From positions 9,978,552 through 10,042,551 of the forward strand of contig CM041197.1 of NCBI GenBank assembly GCA_023078555.1: DNA of 64,000 nt, read 5' to 3'. The translations under genes and the position numbers were made by a program. Source of the stretch: Ulva prolifera (Eukaryota > Chlorophyta > Ulvophyceae > Ulvales > Ulvaceae). Positions 47,228-60,374 of this stretch are shown here, piece after piece (positions within the stretch are counted from its first letter, which is position 1; each line of letters opens with the position of its first letter). The notes below the pieces were generated by a model, which searched no databases, had not been told where the DNA came from, and worked only from the letters and a program-made list of their open reading frames with translations.

Positions 47228-50200
47228 ACTGGCTGTACAATGTTGCTGTGGGGTGGATTGATGGCGCAAAACGAGACATTAGAAAACCCACCCTTCCTAA
47301 ACTTCCTGCCCATCCTTAAGCACGCTCACAGGTAGTCTCTAGGTCTCGATGACTGCGTTCTGCTTCAGTACGGCGGCTCCAGCTCACCCTGCACTCGAAG
47401 CTTGTTCACGATTCCCACACGACAGCCGTTGTGTTGCAGCAAGCACATGTGCACTGCTGCATCTGCGGCGAAAATGATGGAGTGCACAGCCAAAATCTGA
47501 ACGAATGTGCAGATATGATGATGATTGCAATCATGACTGTGGAAACAGATTGCCCATAGTGTGGAATTCTCTGAGGCATAGTGGGCACAGATTACACACT
47601 GTCGCTGTGAAAACAAACACGCCGCTTCCACAGTTTATTCTGAAGACTTTACAAGCAGCGTCTGGCATGGTCGTCTAGCGCAGAATTGATGCACTGGTCA
47701 GGCGGGGTGATGCGTTGGTTCGGAAGTGCCAGGTTATTGAACACCACTTCGCGGCGGGAACAGCGACAAACACAAGTAGAAATTTGATCAACAGTCTGTC
47801 AGCGAGCACATTGGGATCTCATTTGAGGCGCAAGACTCGGAGCGCGGTCCAGAGGGTGCGGAGGCGCTTTCACTGAAGAACGCAAGATACAGGCACCTTT
47901 GCGTGTAAATCGTACAGCATTGGCAAATCAAATATTCGAAGTGAGCCTTACGCTGTTTGCGACCGTCCGTGTGTCATCGAAGAAGTGATCTACGAACTGG
48001 GGACACTCACACCAGAATTGAGGTATAAATACTCGAGCCAAACGACAACGAGGACTGCGATGTATCATACCTGAGTCAGCGGAAAGAGGTGACTGCGCAT
48101 GTCTTTTCAGGCATGCCTGCTTCAGTGTCTTTCATGCGACAACACGCTGTGAGGTCCGCACTGTATCAAGGCAGCCAGGTATGAGTGGATGATCACAACG
48201 AGTTTAAAGGAAGTTTTGCAAGTCAATACAGGGAGCACTGAGATATAGCTTGGCAATCATTACTGAAGGTCAACAACAAGCGCAAGACAGTAAAACTTGC
48301 CTTCGCGAAGCGACCAGGCTTCCTCATGGAGATGTCAGCCCGAATTCACTTCAATGGCTCTGGCGCGCTGTGGAGCGGGCGGTGATGTCGCAGTGCGCTG
48401 TTATGGCGCCAGTGGCTTGGTGTCCCGGCGCCAGCATGCATAGGTTCAGCGAGGCCATGCGAACGGGCTGTATAATTGACACGTGCTGGATTTATGCAGG
48501 CTTGAAGCCCAAGGTAAGGGATCTGGGAATACGCTGTTATTGTGGGAATTCTAGTACGGCTTCGTCGTAAAACACAACTGTCTGCACCAGTGGCAAGCAT
48601 TCACTCACGAATGCGTGCACGCACGAATGCATGATCTGGCTGGACCACGGAGGATCTTCAGAGAACTCTTGACAATGTATTCGCTTGCAAGTGTCTGCAC
48701 GTCGTGTGAAGTGCGAGCAAGCGCGGACGCATCTAGGGCTGCAGCTGTCGACGCGTCGCTCGAATGCAGTTGGCGAGGCTGTGTCGCTGCACTGCGGTAG
48801 GTTTGGAATGCTAGTGGTATCCATTCGCGTCCGGATGATACATACAGGATTGTATTGGGAGTATTTCCGAAATCGGGCCGATACCCGGGTGACTCATGCT
48901 GCATGCTTCTGCGGACTCGGCCGAGCTCGGGCTCGACACTTGACGGTCATGACAGGCTCTGCATGCCCTTGAAACTGGGCACGCAAGCTTAGACATTACG
49001 AGATCGCTGCACCGAGATCGTCAGCACGTGTACATCCTGCAGCAGACACGACGTACCTTTACCAGGGCTGTCTGTGCGGACAACATTCCCTGTGCCTGAA
49101 CGAACGGCCCAGATGCTTTGGCATCCCACTACGAAACAACAGCAACGAACATGGTCACCGTCGAGGCTGCCATTCGTACAGTAACATGCCACGCTTTTAC
49201 ATGACAGTGCATCAGAAAATCATACTCGACATCAGCCTTGAGCAACGGTGTTGTGCCGAAGTGATCAGGCTGTCATCCGAACAGCGGCAACCCCAGGGAC
49301 AGCGACACACTTGTACTGCCACATGTGGGCGGCGCTCACCACTGCCACGCCTCCGACATACAAAATCAAAGGTGCGCATGCAGTTGCACTGTTGCAATGC
49401 AGGCGTACGCAGTCAGGGCTGCCACCCCGCCTGGATAACCACAACTGTAGCCGTCCCTGTCATAGACATGATTTCCAGGGAATCAGAATGACACCGCCAT
49501 GTGCAGATTGCGGTGACCGGTTTGTCCACTGCAATGGCATGCACCTGGGACAGGGGGATGCTCGAAATCGCCGTAGGTGTGCATGTTCTGTGCATGGCTT
49601 AGTTCGCATGCGCTGCGCCTGCCGGTGCTATGGGGAGCAGTGTCAGACGGGGTGGCCGTTGTTCTGGCGGCCGTGGGTCCGGCTGTGCCGTGGCATGCAT
49701 GGAGTCCACCGAGGAGGTGTGCAGCCGGACGCACCTCCGGGGAGCTCCAGAGGGCGGAACCTGCAGCGGAACTGGTCCGGGCATAAGAAACCATCTATGG
49801 CTACGTTATTGATCAGCATCCAGAACTGCATGAAGCACTTGGAGCGGGTAAGCACATCAAAAGATGACAGTGTTGTATGGTGTCACGGTAAACGTGTCTG
49901 CATGTGAGAGCTGTCAATGAATGTACGCATGCATACGGGCTGTGATACACGCTCGTGCCCGGCCAAGTGCCATGAACTAGTGAGAGGATTTGCGAGTGGA
50001 TTCGGAGAACCGGTAGCATGCACGGCCTGTGTCCTTTGTAACTTCATACGCACTGGGTACATCGCCCATCGCACAAGTCCACCAGAGCAGTCGCCTCACT
50101 TCAAGTTACTCGTATTTCATGCTATTCTTCCAACATAGACCGGATGTTTCAAGTGCCTGGCCTGTGCAGTTCGAAGCAGACACTCTTTTCCCAACACCGC

Positions 50201-51076
50201 ACAAGCACTCGGTCTCTATCTAAAGCAAAGTCCCTCTCGGGACCATACATCGAGGTGTGCGTTCACACGATCATCCACGCAACCCCTGCCCAAACGAGCG
50301 CAGCAACATCAGCCATGCATCATGCCGTGGCACCCACAGCGCTGGTGTCCAGCTCATGAGCTCGCGGGAAGCTCCACCGGTCATTCTAGATCCCGCACGG
50401 CGCCGCTTATGGCCAGACACGCATGACCATGACAGCCCGAAACACAGCGGCCAGGGCGGCGGCAGTCACACAGCGACAGCTGCGGCCCCACGACGTCCCG
50501 GTGTCGCCGAGACTCATGCAATCGGCAAAGCACCACAGGCCCGGCAGCTGGTGTTGTGCCATTGTGTTTCACAGGACCAGGGAGCAGCGCCATCCTCGCC
50601 TCTACCCCGCGCCGCAGCCCCACACACAGCTGCAAACGCCTGACCTTTGGAGAGGAATTCCCGGGCTGCACACTTGCCGTTTACCACATGCGTGATGCCT
50701 GCATTGACCGTCGTGGCTGCATCGGCACTCGCCAGCCCAGCTGATTCCTCAGCCGACCCACCCATCCCGACACGCAGCATGGCTGCGCCAAAGTGTCCTT
50801 CCGGCAGAGCAGCCCCCCTGCAGCCGTGAAAGCTCGCACATGGCGATGTATTCGGGATGAAGTGGTGTCAAAAATCACTATGGTCTGACTTAGAGCCGGT
50901 GTGAACCCTCATTCGCGGGCCATGCCGAAACACATGAGACCACACAGAGGCCTCCATTGCGCTTGGTGTCAGATGTTCCCAGAGTCTGGAATCCACACAT
51001 GCCGCAGCACCCCCACTGCATCAATCGGTCAGCGTGGCGTCATCTCAGCCGGCTGCATCGCATCGCATGCGGCTGC
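47228..51076. other. Stretch without a recognised gene
   Basis: About 3.8 kb between SRPK (5' end) and the 3' end of the UGP3 gene, both on the minus strand. The promoter of SRPK should lie at 47.2-47.7 kb. Frames such as 48250-48570 (+), 49248-49907 (+) and 50780-50514 (-, MLRVGMGGSAEESAGLASAD) have some protein-like sections but no recognisable domain, and they overlap other open frames. One copy of the dispersed repeat lies at 49.92-50.06 kb. No RNA gene is supported. Confidence 0.35.
49925..50056 (+). repeat. Dispersed repeat of about 130 bp, copy C
   Basis: Intergenic copy of the repeat also found in two NVL introns. Shared landmarks in order: CGCATGCATAC, CGTGCCCGGCCAAGTGCCAT, GAGTGGATTCGGAGAACCGG, TAGCATGC, CGGCCTGTGTCCTTTGTAAC, TTCATAC. 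It is close to the minus-strand copy at 11.54-11.67 kb, with an identity by eye of roughly three quarters. Confidence 0.5.
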
Positions 51077-54000
51077 TCAGTCTAACATCGCCGCGGCAGT
51101 GGGGGCCGCAGGGGCGCAGTCCGCGGCTGAGCTCTCCACGAGCTGCAGCTCGATGTGGTTGTCGGGCGCCATGCGGCAGTCCCACCGCCACGACGGCTCC
51201 TCCCGCAGCGGCGACGTCCGCACCCTGTACCCGCATGCTGCTGACGAGTCTTTGGAAACCTGCATACACCTCCGAGTTCATGTACGACGCATGCCGCTAC
51301 CCCGTCAAAGCACAGTGCAGCCTAGCCGTCGCCGATGCATCGGTTGATTTCATCAGCACAGCTCCACGTTGTGAGGTCTAGTTCTGCATATAAATCTGCG
51401 ATATGCTGCTACATCACGCTGCAAGGGTGTATGGACCCCGTTCATGGCACAGGCATGGAGAAGATGCACAGGTGTCTATCCCTAGCAGGTGTCCCGAGTC
51501 ATTCGCGGGCCCGCGGCCGCAAGCAGGGAGTGCGGACGGGCCGTGCCTCCATGCGGTGGCCGTCCGGAACTTCGAACGCGACGTCTCCGGCGATGGTGAC
51601 ATCCCGCGCGTCAAACTCGCTCCGCCCCCGCAGCGTGACGCGGCACGCCTCTAGCCGCGGCACGTTGCGTTTCCAGTGGCACGGCGCGGGGACCCCCGGT
51701 GGCGCGGCGGCTGGCACGGGCGCGAGGCCGCGATTGCGTACGCGCACGCGCTCGAGGCGGGCGCGGCCGACGCGCGTTTCGGAGAACTGCACTGCGCCGC
51801 TGGCGTCGGGCTCACCGACGATCTGATCTGCGCAAACCTGCACAGCAATGGAATGAGTCAGGTCAAACAGTTCAACGCAGATAGAGGCAGGTGCAAATGC
51901 GATGCACGAGCGGAAGTCTGTTGATACATGCCTCCAGAGAGGCACCCGGCCGCAGGCAACCCAGCTCCGCCTGGCGTAGCATGGATCGTGGTCTACCGCA
52001 GAGCACGGTGCGGCCTGTTTTGCCACAGGCACATCGGCATTCCTGCAGAATGAATCTGAGTGCCGCTGCTCCCCGTCTCGAGACAGGTTACCTTCTGCAT
52101 CTAGGGCTATGTATACAGAGCACAAGTCCGGAGTATGTATCATGACACCATCACGGCCCGCCGGAAGCAAGTGTAATCCACGGTCAGATCAGCAAGGCAT
52201 GACTACACCAGTGAGAGTTCGCGACATGGCTAGTGCATGCATGCACTGATATGGTGGTGCCTTGATACATCAGCCACATTGCATCTTGTACGGGGCTATT
52301 TACTGAATCTCGAGAAGAAAGTGGCTAGCAAACGGCCAATGAGCTTGTACTTCAATATCTTTCGGTCGGTCTGTCTCACGGCCGGGATCATCAAAGGGCC
52401 CCGTTCATCGCGGCTGCATTTTGCGAACGCAGGTTGGGGGCGAGGGGGCACACGAGGAGGCTGCCGGTGACATCGACGTCCCGCCACGCCAGCTCCGCGA
52501 CCTCGAGCTCGACCTCGGCGCCCTCCGCGAGCTCGCCGCCGGCCACCTTCTGCGCGACCACCGACCACAGCGGCCCAAGCGCGGGGTTCCAGAGCCACAC
52601 GAAGGACGGCTCGCAGCCGCGGTCGAGGTACTCCCGCGTGCTGCGCGGCGGCGGGGCTCGCACGCCGCACAGCGCGAGTAGGTCCCATGCGTTGCGCATC
52701 AGGTCAAGGAAGGAGCCTGCGCACGGGAGTGGGGGTTTGCGCAGCGACAATGCATGAGGCAGGGAGCACGTCAACGGGGCCGTTCTGAACGGGCTGGCAG
52801 GCGTAAGCATGCATTTCACAGAACAGTGGAGCCGCTGCGCAGGGGCCGTGGTGACCCGTACTCTAGAATCATCACCTGCCATTCCATGAGGAGTGTGCAT
52901 CCGCACTGTGCCAGAGCTTCCGAGTCAGGGCGCAATGTGGCACAAGCTACATGCACAGGTGCCACGATGTGGTCACCAGTGCACAGGCAGGTCAATCCCG
53001 AGCCGCAGCAGCGACACGAGATGCATGACTGGCAGCCGAGAGCGAGGCTAGTGGGCAAAGACGCGATGAACATCGCGCGAAAGCGCGGTCGATGTGATGA
53101 TGCTTCAGCGGCAGAGCGTTCGGGTGAGCAGACTGCACAAGCCCTGACCACGTTTGGACAGACTCCTGGTAGACTCAGGCGCATGGCACGCGATGCTCGC
53201 AGCACTGCCGGCATGCCTGATCGGCCAGGCCCAGCGCATCGGGAGCAACACATGCACATAAGCCTCAGGACTCGGCTGACATGCTACATGCACGAGACGT
53301 CGGCGGCACACCTTCTGGCGTCTGCGCGACCTTGGTCGAGCCCGGCTGCAGGGCGCGCTTCGCGCTCGACGTCACGTACCGCCGCTCATTGAACACGACA
53401 AACGTGCCGAGCTCCGCCAGGTCGGCGAGGGGCGGCGGCGCGGGGAAGCGCTGAGTCAGCGAGTCCGCGAGGTTCTGCATCGTGCACTCCATGCGGCCGG
53501 CGTGGACGACGCGCGGCTCCGCGGGAGCGCTGCCCGCCGGTGCGGCCGGGGTGTACGTGATCTGCTTGCTGAGGTTGAAGATCATGCCGGGAAGGGAGGC
53601 GCCGCCCTCGCCGGAGGCAATGCCGCTGCGGACCGCCGCGGCGGCCGCGGCGAGGCCTGCACATGCATGAGGCTGTGCCGAACATCATGCCTTCGGAGTG
53701 ATGCAGTGGGTGGCGCCGGTAGCTGCGTACACATGCGTACACATGCATGCTAGCGTGCAGTGATGCCACGAAGTATGATCCACGAAGTGTATGTTCACGA
53801 CGCTTAGGCCAGGCGATAGTGAACTTGTTGACACTGGGTGCCTGCGGTGTCGGAATCTCGTTTTGCGGACTTGTGTCTCGGCCGGGCGTGTGTGGGAACC
53901 GGATATGCCAGGTACCACTGCATCCGATCCACCCCCCATCTGGTCGCAACGCTGGTGCCGCTATCTGGGAGGGTATTCGCTACCATGCCCGGAGACCCTG

Positions 54001-56745
54001 GGACCCGCACGCCCTACGCGGATGCCGGCACAAGCATGCGCGGCTCGCCAAACCCGCGTCCACCGCACAGCACATCCTCAAACCTGCCGGCACCCACCCA
54101 CAGCACGCACAGCACGCGAGAGCGCACCGACGTAAAGAATGTTGGTGTTGGCCGGGAAGCACGACTCAGAGCCGCCGGCCTCCGTCGGCACGTCGCTGAT
54201 GCCGAGGCGCTGGAACTCGGTGTACTCGACGTTGGTGACGCCGTACTCGTGGCCCTCCGTGCCGCCGCCGGCGCCGCCGGGCGTGCGGTGCATGAGGACG
54301 TTCATGCCCTCGGAGGCGCCGACGGTGCGGTTGCAGGAGGCGAAGCCGAAGGTTCGGCCGCCGGCGGCGCCGACGCCGGCGAGCGCGAGCATCGTGCAGT
54401 CCGTCGCCGCCATCGGGTTGCTGATCTGGCGCACCAGCGCGGCCGTCCGGCCTGCACAGTGCATGCACATTCACAACCGTGCGGATTCGTCATTGTGAGC
54501 CCGTTCGATGCGCTTGGTGCGGGCATGCAGAGCGTTGGATGGGGCACAGGAGGACGGGGCCGAGGGCCGCGGGAGTTGTTGATGTGTGCAACGATCAGCA
54601 CATGTTACACACATCCGGTACAGACTGCTGCTTGCTGGGAGGCTCACAGGAGCGGAATACAGCAGCGGAACAGCGTACGGTATGACACAGAGGGTTGCGG
54701 AAAGCGCGGTGCATAATTGCTGCACAACGCGGGCGGGTGAGGGAGGGGGAACAAAGAGTTTCTGGTGTGTAACACACAGGTGGTCACGTGATACTCTCCT
54801 GGACTGTGCGGACCGCAGCAGCTGCGGGAGAGGTGACGACGGGGCCGTACCTTGCCCCTCGAGCCAGTCAAACACGCCGTGGTCATGCATGAGCTTCCAG
54901 ATCGCGCCGTGGCCGCCGGGCTTCATCGACGGCCGCAGCGCCTCCGGCAGCACCCACAGCCCCGTCGCGGCCTCGAGCACCGGCACGAGCGGCTGGCAGA
55001 ACAGCCGGAACGCGGCCGCCGGCCGCCCGAAGTGCGCCCGCGCCGCGAGCAGCTCTGCCACGCGGCGGTGGTTTCCCTTCGCGTCGGACGTCATGATCGC
55101 GACCGGCGTCGTGTGCTGCTCGCCGAACAAGCGGAAGTAGAGGTACTCCCGCGCGGTGAGGTCGCGGAACAGGCCGGAGATCATCGGGCGGCCGCAGTAC
55201 GGCAGCATTCCGGATGGCAGCGGCTCGCCGGTGTCCTCGCACACGAGCCCGAGCCGGTCCCCCGCACCTGCGCACATTTCCAGGCCTCGAGCCCCCAAAA
55301 TACGCGCCCTTTTGCCCCCTTTGCAGCTGCGGCCACCGCCATGACCCCACCGGAGCGGCAATTTTGTATTGCGCAGATAGCGCCAGGATGTGGATCGGCG
55401 GGGATTCATGCATATGGCGGGAAGCTGGCAGTGTCGTGGTGTCCGCGGGACTGTGCTGTGAGAGAAGTGGGGTGTAGGTGTCGATAAGTGTTACGCCAGG
55501 AACCTGTCACGGATATGCTGAGGATTTACTTGTGCCTTGCAGCGAGCACCGGTGCTTGAGCTGACGATCATGGCCCCACGAGTCAGACGGGGGGTTGGAG
55601 CGTACCACCCAGCGGGTAGACTTCTGCCAGGCCGGGCAGAGCACGCAGCCCATCTCCGGCAGCTTTCTGCGCTTCTGCCCTACCCTCATGGCCTTGAAAG
55701 TTTGGGCCTTGTGGCTCGAGGTACTCAACAGAGGTGCCATCTGAGGCTGATGCAGCGTCTGAGCCTGAGTCGATGCTGCTGGCATACTTCTCTTCTTTGG
55801 CGTCGCAAATCAGCTGTAAGCACTTCAGCTGATACCCGACAATCCCTCCCAGAGCGTCGTAGAAGTTTTGGACTTTGACTAAATCCTCTGCTAGCCTCAT
55901 CAGGGCAGCGTCCGCGTCGGTGTCTGCAAAACACCATCGTTCTGCAGGCTGGCTAACCTGTTTTTTTAAGAAAATTGACGCGAGTCTTGTCTGCACGGCA
56001 TGATTCATCAGTGCACACCTTCTGGTCTCAGTGTCACGACGTGTGCTTGGCCTGCAGCAATGGTGGCCAACAGTGCTGCTTGGAAGTCTGCCGGGCATTT
56101 GTCCGCAATGAACTTGTCTAAATCCCTACATACATATGCTTAGTCACGCATGTTCGCATATGGCGGTACCGCGTGCCGGGTATGCACATGACACACTCTA
56201 CCCTTCCGATGTTGACTGTCGCATGGACGCAAGGTTCTGTCGTAGTGAACAGCCCTAGCTTCACGACATCACCGACATCACATGCAGTATGCTATATCCT
56301 ATGTGAATGGCTTGGCAATGAAGCACCTGTGTTCGTCCAGCGTCCGCCTGACCACGTCAACGCCGCGCAGCATAGACACCTGCGAACAACGACCAGGACA
56401 CCGTTTCAATTACATATCATCAAACATTGATGCAGCAAACTGCTTGTACGCATAGATTCTCACCTGCGATTCATGGTCGAGTCCCAAGATGCGATCGCGC
56501 ACGACTGTCAGTTGATCCACTTGCGCCTGGAGGAACGCTATTTCAATCTGGTACTCCTCATCCACGGTCAAAGTCTGCAGTGTCGCAGAGGAATGTGCAG
56601 ACGAATGTGCAGCAGCATCCCGTGTCGAGTTGAGACTCCATCTACAAAATGGACCGGAGCGGATCGACGGGCACGGAAAGTTCTTGCCGCAGCTACCCCG
56701 CGTTAAGAAGATGCGTGCACGGCTCGAGCATGAAGAGGTGGCCAT
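51077..56745 (-). CDS. UGP3: Plastid UDP-glucose pyrophosphorylase, UGP3 family, 10 exons, complete
   Basis: Makes UDP-glucose from glucose-1-phosphate and UTP in the chloroplast. In Arabidopsis, UGP3 supplies the first step of sulfolipid (sulfoquinovosyl diacylglycerol) synthesis. Exons: 56745-56464, 56389-56337, 56125-56019, about 55924-55616, 55267-54851, 54451-54128, 53656-53312, 52716-52454, 51837 to about 51538, 51259-51077. Phases agree and give about 860 residues (Arabidopsis 883). The start MATSSCSSRARIFLTRG has a transit-peptide composition. Family marks in order: FYDALGGIVGYQLKCLQL, LAEVYPLGG/AGDRLGL, SGMLPYCGRPM, VAIMTSDAKGNHRR, FRLFCQPLVPVL, KPGGHGAIWKLMHD, FGFASCNRTVGASEGMNVLM, FPANTNILYV, MECTMQNLADS, VFNERRYVTSSAKRA, NPALGPLW, and the tail DVAFEVPDGHRME ... 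EEPSWRWDC. Cytosolic UGPases lack this long layout, so confusion is unlikely. The ninth-to-tenth junction is the weakest. Confidence 0.93.
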
Positions 56746-57239
56746 TTGTAAACAGTCCTTTATCGCATATCTGTTTTGCGTTTGGAAATACAGTGTGCTG
56801 CCAGCAGGTGACCCTACGTTGTTTACCACCCGCACGCCCTCGACATGATCATCACCCACCAGGCATGAGGCAGGCATACACAGTTCAGAGGTGCTTCCTG
56901 TCTCGCATTTTGTTCTTGTCCATCCCACGGAAGCACAGTGCTGGAGAACAAGTGACAGGATCTGACCACTCATGGCCGGCATGCAATGCACCATGGAAAT
57001 GCTCCCAGGGCATGCCGCGGACTTGCTGCATGCCATGCTAGAACGCGGCAAACAAGAAGCATGACTTTGCTCTGATCTAGAAGGATGGAGTGCCTTGTCC
57101 ATGCCACGTGATAACAACGAGTCCTTACGGAAGGGTATCTAAACAGCTGCGCAGGACACAATAGTGTAGGAACATGCACATACCGTATGTGACATACGCA
57201 AACCACATTAATTGTACACATTTACGTGCGATGATTGAC

Positions 57240-57292
57240 GAATCGAGATGAATTCAGTTCGTTGATTGTTCAATGTTTCGTCATCTCGATTC
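57240..57292. other. Inverted repeat upstream of the UGP3 gene
   Basis: Perfect 12-bp arms GAATCGAGATGA (57240-57251) and TCATCTCGATTC (57281-57292), 29 bases apart, with a related partial repeat in the loop. It lies about 500 bases before the UGP3 start codon, so it could be a regulatory inverted repeat or a remnant of a small element. Confidence 0.5.
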
Positions 57293-57405
57293 CATACCGT
57301 CAATGCCAGACCCTGGCGCGGAGGAGTTAATGCAATTGCAGTTCTCTACATTTCAAATCACTGGAACGTGCTCGCTGGACATGTGTTGCGAGTATTGACA
57401 GAACC

Positions 57406-57702
57406 GTGACGAGCCCGATAGATGGTGCAATTGCAACAGGTATGGCGCACTTACAGCTACCATGGAGACACAGGTTTTACCAAGAGCAAGTAGACAAGCT
57501 CAAAAATGACGCTGTGCGGGTTGATATGGGGCTGAAAGACGCCACAGCCGCTGCAAAAAAAGCTGTGCATGCCACTGATGTCGAGCGCGGTCTGCGCCCA
57601 CGCAGCACAGCAAACTTTCATGTTTCAAACCGCATCGCTGATCCACTATCACGTCAGTTACATACTATTTTGCAGCCTGGGTCTCATGTTGCGCGAGTAT
57701 GA
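57406..57702 (+). other. Short coding-like frame, unassigned
   Basis: A plus-strand frame, divergent from UGP3, with a charged, helix-like middle (YQEQVDKLKNDAVRVDMGLK ... AAKKAVHATDVERGLRP). Candidate splice sites exist at its 5' side (ACAG before GTATGG; acceptors near 57450 and 57473). No family is recognised. It may be an exon of a small coiled-coil protein or a chance frame overlapping the 3' part of the next minus-strand gene. Confidence 0.25.
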
Positions 57703-58944
57703 TTGTGTCCGCTTGGGATGTAAACGGTCGCGTGCTACTGAGGCCTATGGATAGGATGGCAACTTCCCCCTCTCCCAGAAATCCCCCTGCATTATGTTTG
57801 GAATGTTTTGATGGATGCGAGTGCATGAACCCAAGCTGCAAGCCGATGAAATCTGGCTGCATGCTCAGCCTTGCTGCACAGCCGCATGGCATCCGCATAA
57901 AGGCCTCCTGCTTCAGCATGTCTTGCAGCCTACACACAGGCATGAATTTGGTCAGACACGTCTGCTCGATGTCCCATTCTGACATCTGGCGTTCGCCAAT
58001 AGAGCCATCACAGGTGAGCAGACTTGGCTCGAACACATGTAGGCACCAAACACACTTGCAGGCCTCGCTCCCTGACCACATCATCCATGCAATCACCTCT
58101 CCGATATACACCGTCCAGGCTTCACGTCTGTGGCACATTTGTTGTGAAGGTGGCTGCTGCCATGTTCACGGCCCTTGTTGCATGGTCAGTGCAAGTGCAT
58201 GGCGACAGAATCTGGGGAGCGCAATGCACCACATCTAGCTAAGTGTACCTGCGAACAGAAGGTCACAATTCAATGGTATTGTTTGTGGGACAGCGCCGCA
58301 CCAGCTGTGCTCCGTGTCCATCAAGTCTGCAGCCGCCTGCATTTGCCGTGCAACCTCTTCGGGCACTGCAGCATCCCCAGAGAAGCCACACTCTGCACCA
58401 CAGCTCATCGGCAACTCCCTCCCCCCTTTGTAAGGACCAGAGTATTCCTCATTGATCACCTCAAGCTTCTCCACAGTCCATGCTGCCTCACCATTCCACT
58501 TCCGCATTGGGATGCGGACCCGGACTCGCCTCCCTTGTGCGACCATCACTCCACACTCAATCATCACTTTTCCTGTATTTGGCAGATCTGCTGGACCTGC
58601 AGAATAGTGCAGTCGGCCGCATTGCAGCAGCCCTGTTTCAGCAAGGGAAGAAACATCAGGCTGTGCTGCTTGGGGCGTTGGAGAGCCAATGAGCGAGAAT
58701 TCTCGCTGATCTTCGACAAAGCTAGTCGCATCTGCCTCACAGCCAACAGTTGGGAGCATGAAGCGTGTCTGAATGCTGATGATGTGTGAGTTGTTGTCTG
58801 CACCGGAGCCTGTGATGCTTGACAGTGATGCCCAGTCCTTCAATTCGATTCCCCATTCCCGATACTCTCGGGGCACATGTACCTCGGGTAGCTGCAGAGG
58901 CTTGCCTTGCACGCTGAATGATGCTGAGGTACCAGACCATTCAC
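57665..58944 (-). CDS. Conserved plastid-type protein of unknown function (partial; DUF3598-like)
   Basis: The main exon, 58944-58249, has consistent splice sites (acceptor TGCAG, donor GTACAC) and reads GEWSGTSASFSVQGKPLQLP, VPREYREWGIELKDW, then MLPTVGCEADA, later VRIPMRKW and LEVINEEYSGPYKGG. I recall this arrangement, especially the LPTVGCEADA stretch and the GEW opening, in chloroplast proteins of unknown function of land plants; the DUF3598/lipocalin-like label is from memory and uncertain. A likely terminal exon lies in 57665-57930 (MLKQEAFMRMPCGCAARLSM ... FIGLQLGFM), but the connection is not settled. Upstream exons, including the transit peptide, are not identified. They may lie among coding-like minus-strand frames at 59.2-60.3 kb. 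Confidence 0.55.
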
Positions 58945-59212
58945 CTGCATTTGGCCAAAGGGCATCAGCAGACCCGATGCCGTGCAGCTTTTGCCACACT
59001 CACAACGAGAAATGAAAAATCCGCTCACGTAAACGTTAGGATTGGATGATAAGGGATGGGGTGCAGTGGTCGATCATGATTAGGCTTACCGCTGACAGCC
59101 TTTGTCTGGCCACGAGCGATCATGCAGATATGAGGCCTCTGCCACTTGCGCTAGCAACGCAGAACTTGCCCCTGTCCAGAGTTTTGAACGAAGACAAGAT
59201 CAACTTACTGCC

Positions 59213-60374
59213 TCATCGGCAAGTGTGGAATTGTGTATATTGCACCAGCACTCTGATCACACTCGCGCAGATGTCGAGCACGGCATCAACAGCAGGTCCT
59301 CTCTTGTGGAGACCAGTGAGAAACTTCAGAACCTGACCTTCGATCATTTGTGTCTGAGATGCGAGGCATATGGTTTCAGGGGAGCGCCTGCGCAAGCCAA
59401 TTTGAGCTGCGTGCCCTTGCTGCAATCCAGATCCCAAACAGCGTGGGCGATCGATACGAGAGATGCCTAACATAGCTTTGCAGTTAATACAGCAGTCAAC
59501 GGAGAGTGAGCCGCTTTTTTTATTCTGATTCTGACGATACACGTTTCTGTGCACATAATACAGAACTGGCTGTTACAGCGTTCGGCACCGGGATGCCGAT
59601 GGAAAGACAATCTGCTTCCAGCGTAGTCGGCTCGAGGCTAGAGTTCTGGTTGAACATTACTGATTGAACTGCGCCTGAGTTGTTGACGCTGATGTACTCA
59701 ATGCCGGTGTGGAATGTGGCCAGAATTATCTGTTGCACTGCAAGCCACAGTTCGCGGGAGCGCTCTGCTAGCTTTGACACTGTTACGCCCCTGCAAGGAT
59801 GTGGGAGTGCGCGTTACTGGCGATTCCATATACTCTTATCTCTGCTGCAGCTGTTACTCGGATAGCAATGCTGTATGTGACGCAATGGTGCTGTTTCCTG
59901 CAAGTGTTCGGTACGTGCTTTGCAAACGTATGATGGGACGCTCCTTTGAGCGATCCTGCACTTCGGTGTATGTCTGATTGGATGATCTGATGCAATGCTG
60001 CCAGCGAACTCTAGTCTTGGCGTGGCATGATGGTCTACATGGTGAGACAGGGAGAAGCGCATGGCTCGCAGCATGCCGACGTCTAGAGAGAGTTTACCAG
60101 AGCTGGGACCGGTAAAGACCGCTGTCATTTGCACCGGTGAATGCTGTGTACCACTGGACATCTTTGACTGTGTGATGGAAGTTGTAATTGTAGGGAATTG
60201 AGACCGTTTCAATTGCCAAGAGCAAGCGAAGCATGCTCCAGCCGTGCCTTCTGCAACAAACCAAACACCGCGGCTAAACACTCTGCAACTCGTCCAAATG
60301 ACAAGCTGTCGCCAGATACCGATGGGCTGCATGAAGCACAACGTAGACAGAAGCCGACTGCCCAGCTGGGTCAC
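59213..60374 (-). other. Coding-like minus-strand frames, unassigned
   Basis: Two frames look more protein-like than the background. One at 59780-59520 runs SKLAERSRELWLAVQQIILA and continues with ISVNNSGAVQSVMFNQNSSL. The other ends at 59213 and contains MIEGQVLKFLTGLHKRGPAV. A possible start region (MSSGTQHSPVQMTAVFTGPS) lies near 60165. They may be exons of a separate small gene or the 5' part of the unknown plastid protein downstream. I recognise no domain. Confidence 0.25.

Noticed and set aside
53838-54716. 292-residue plus-strand frame
   Set aside because: Antisense to a well-supported UGP3 exon; it shows no domain of its own.
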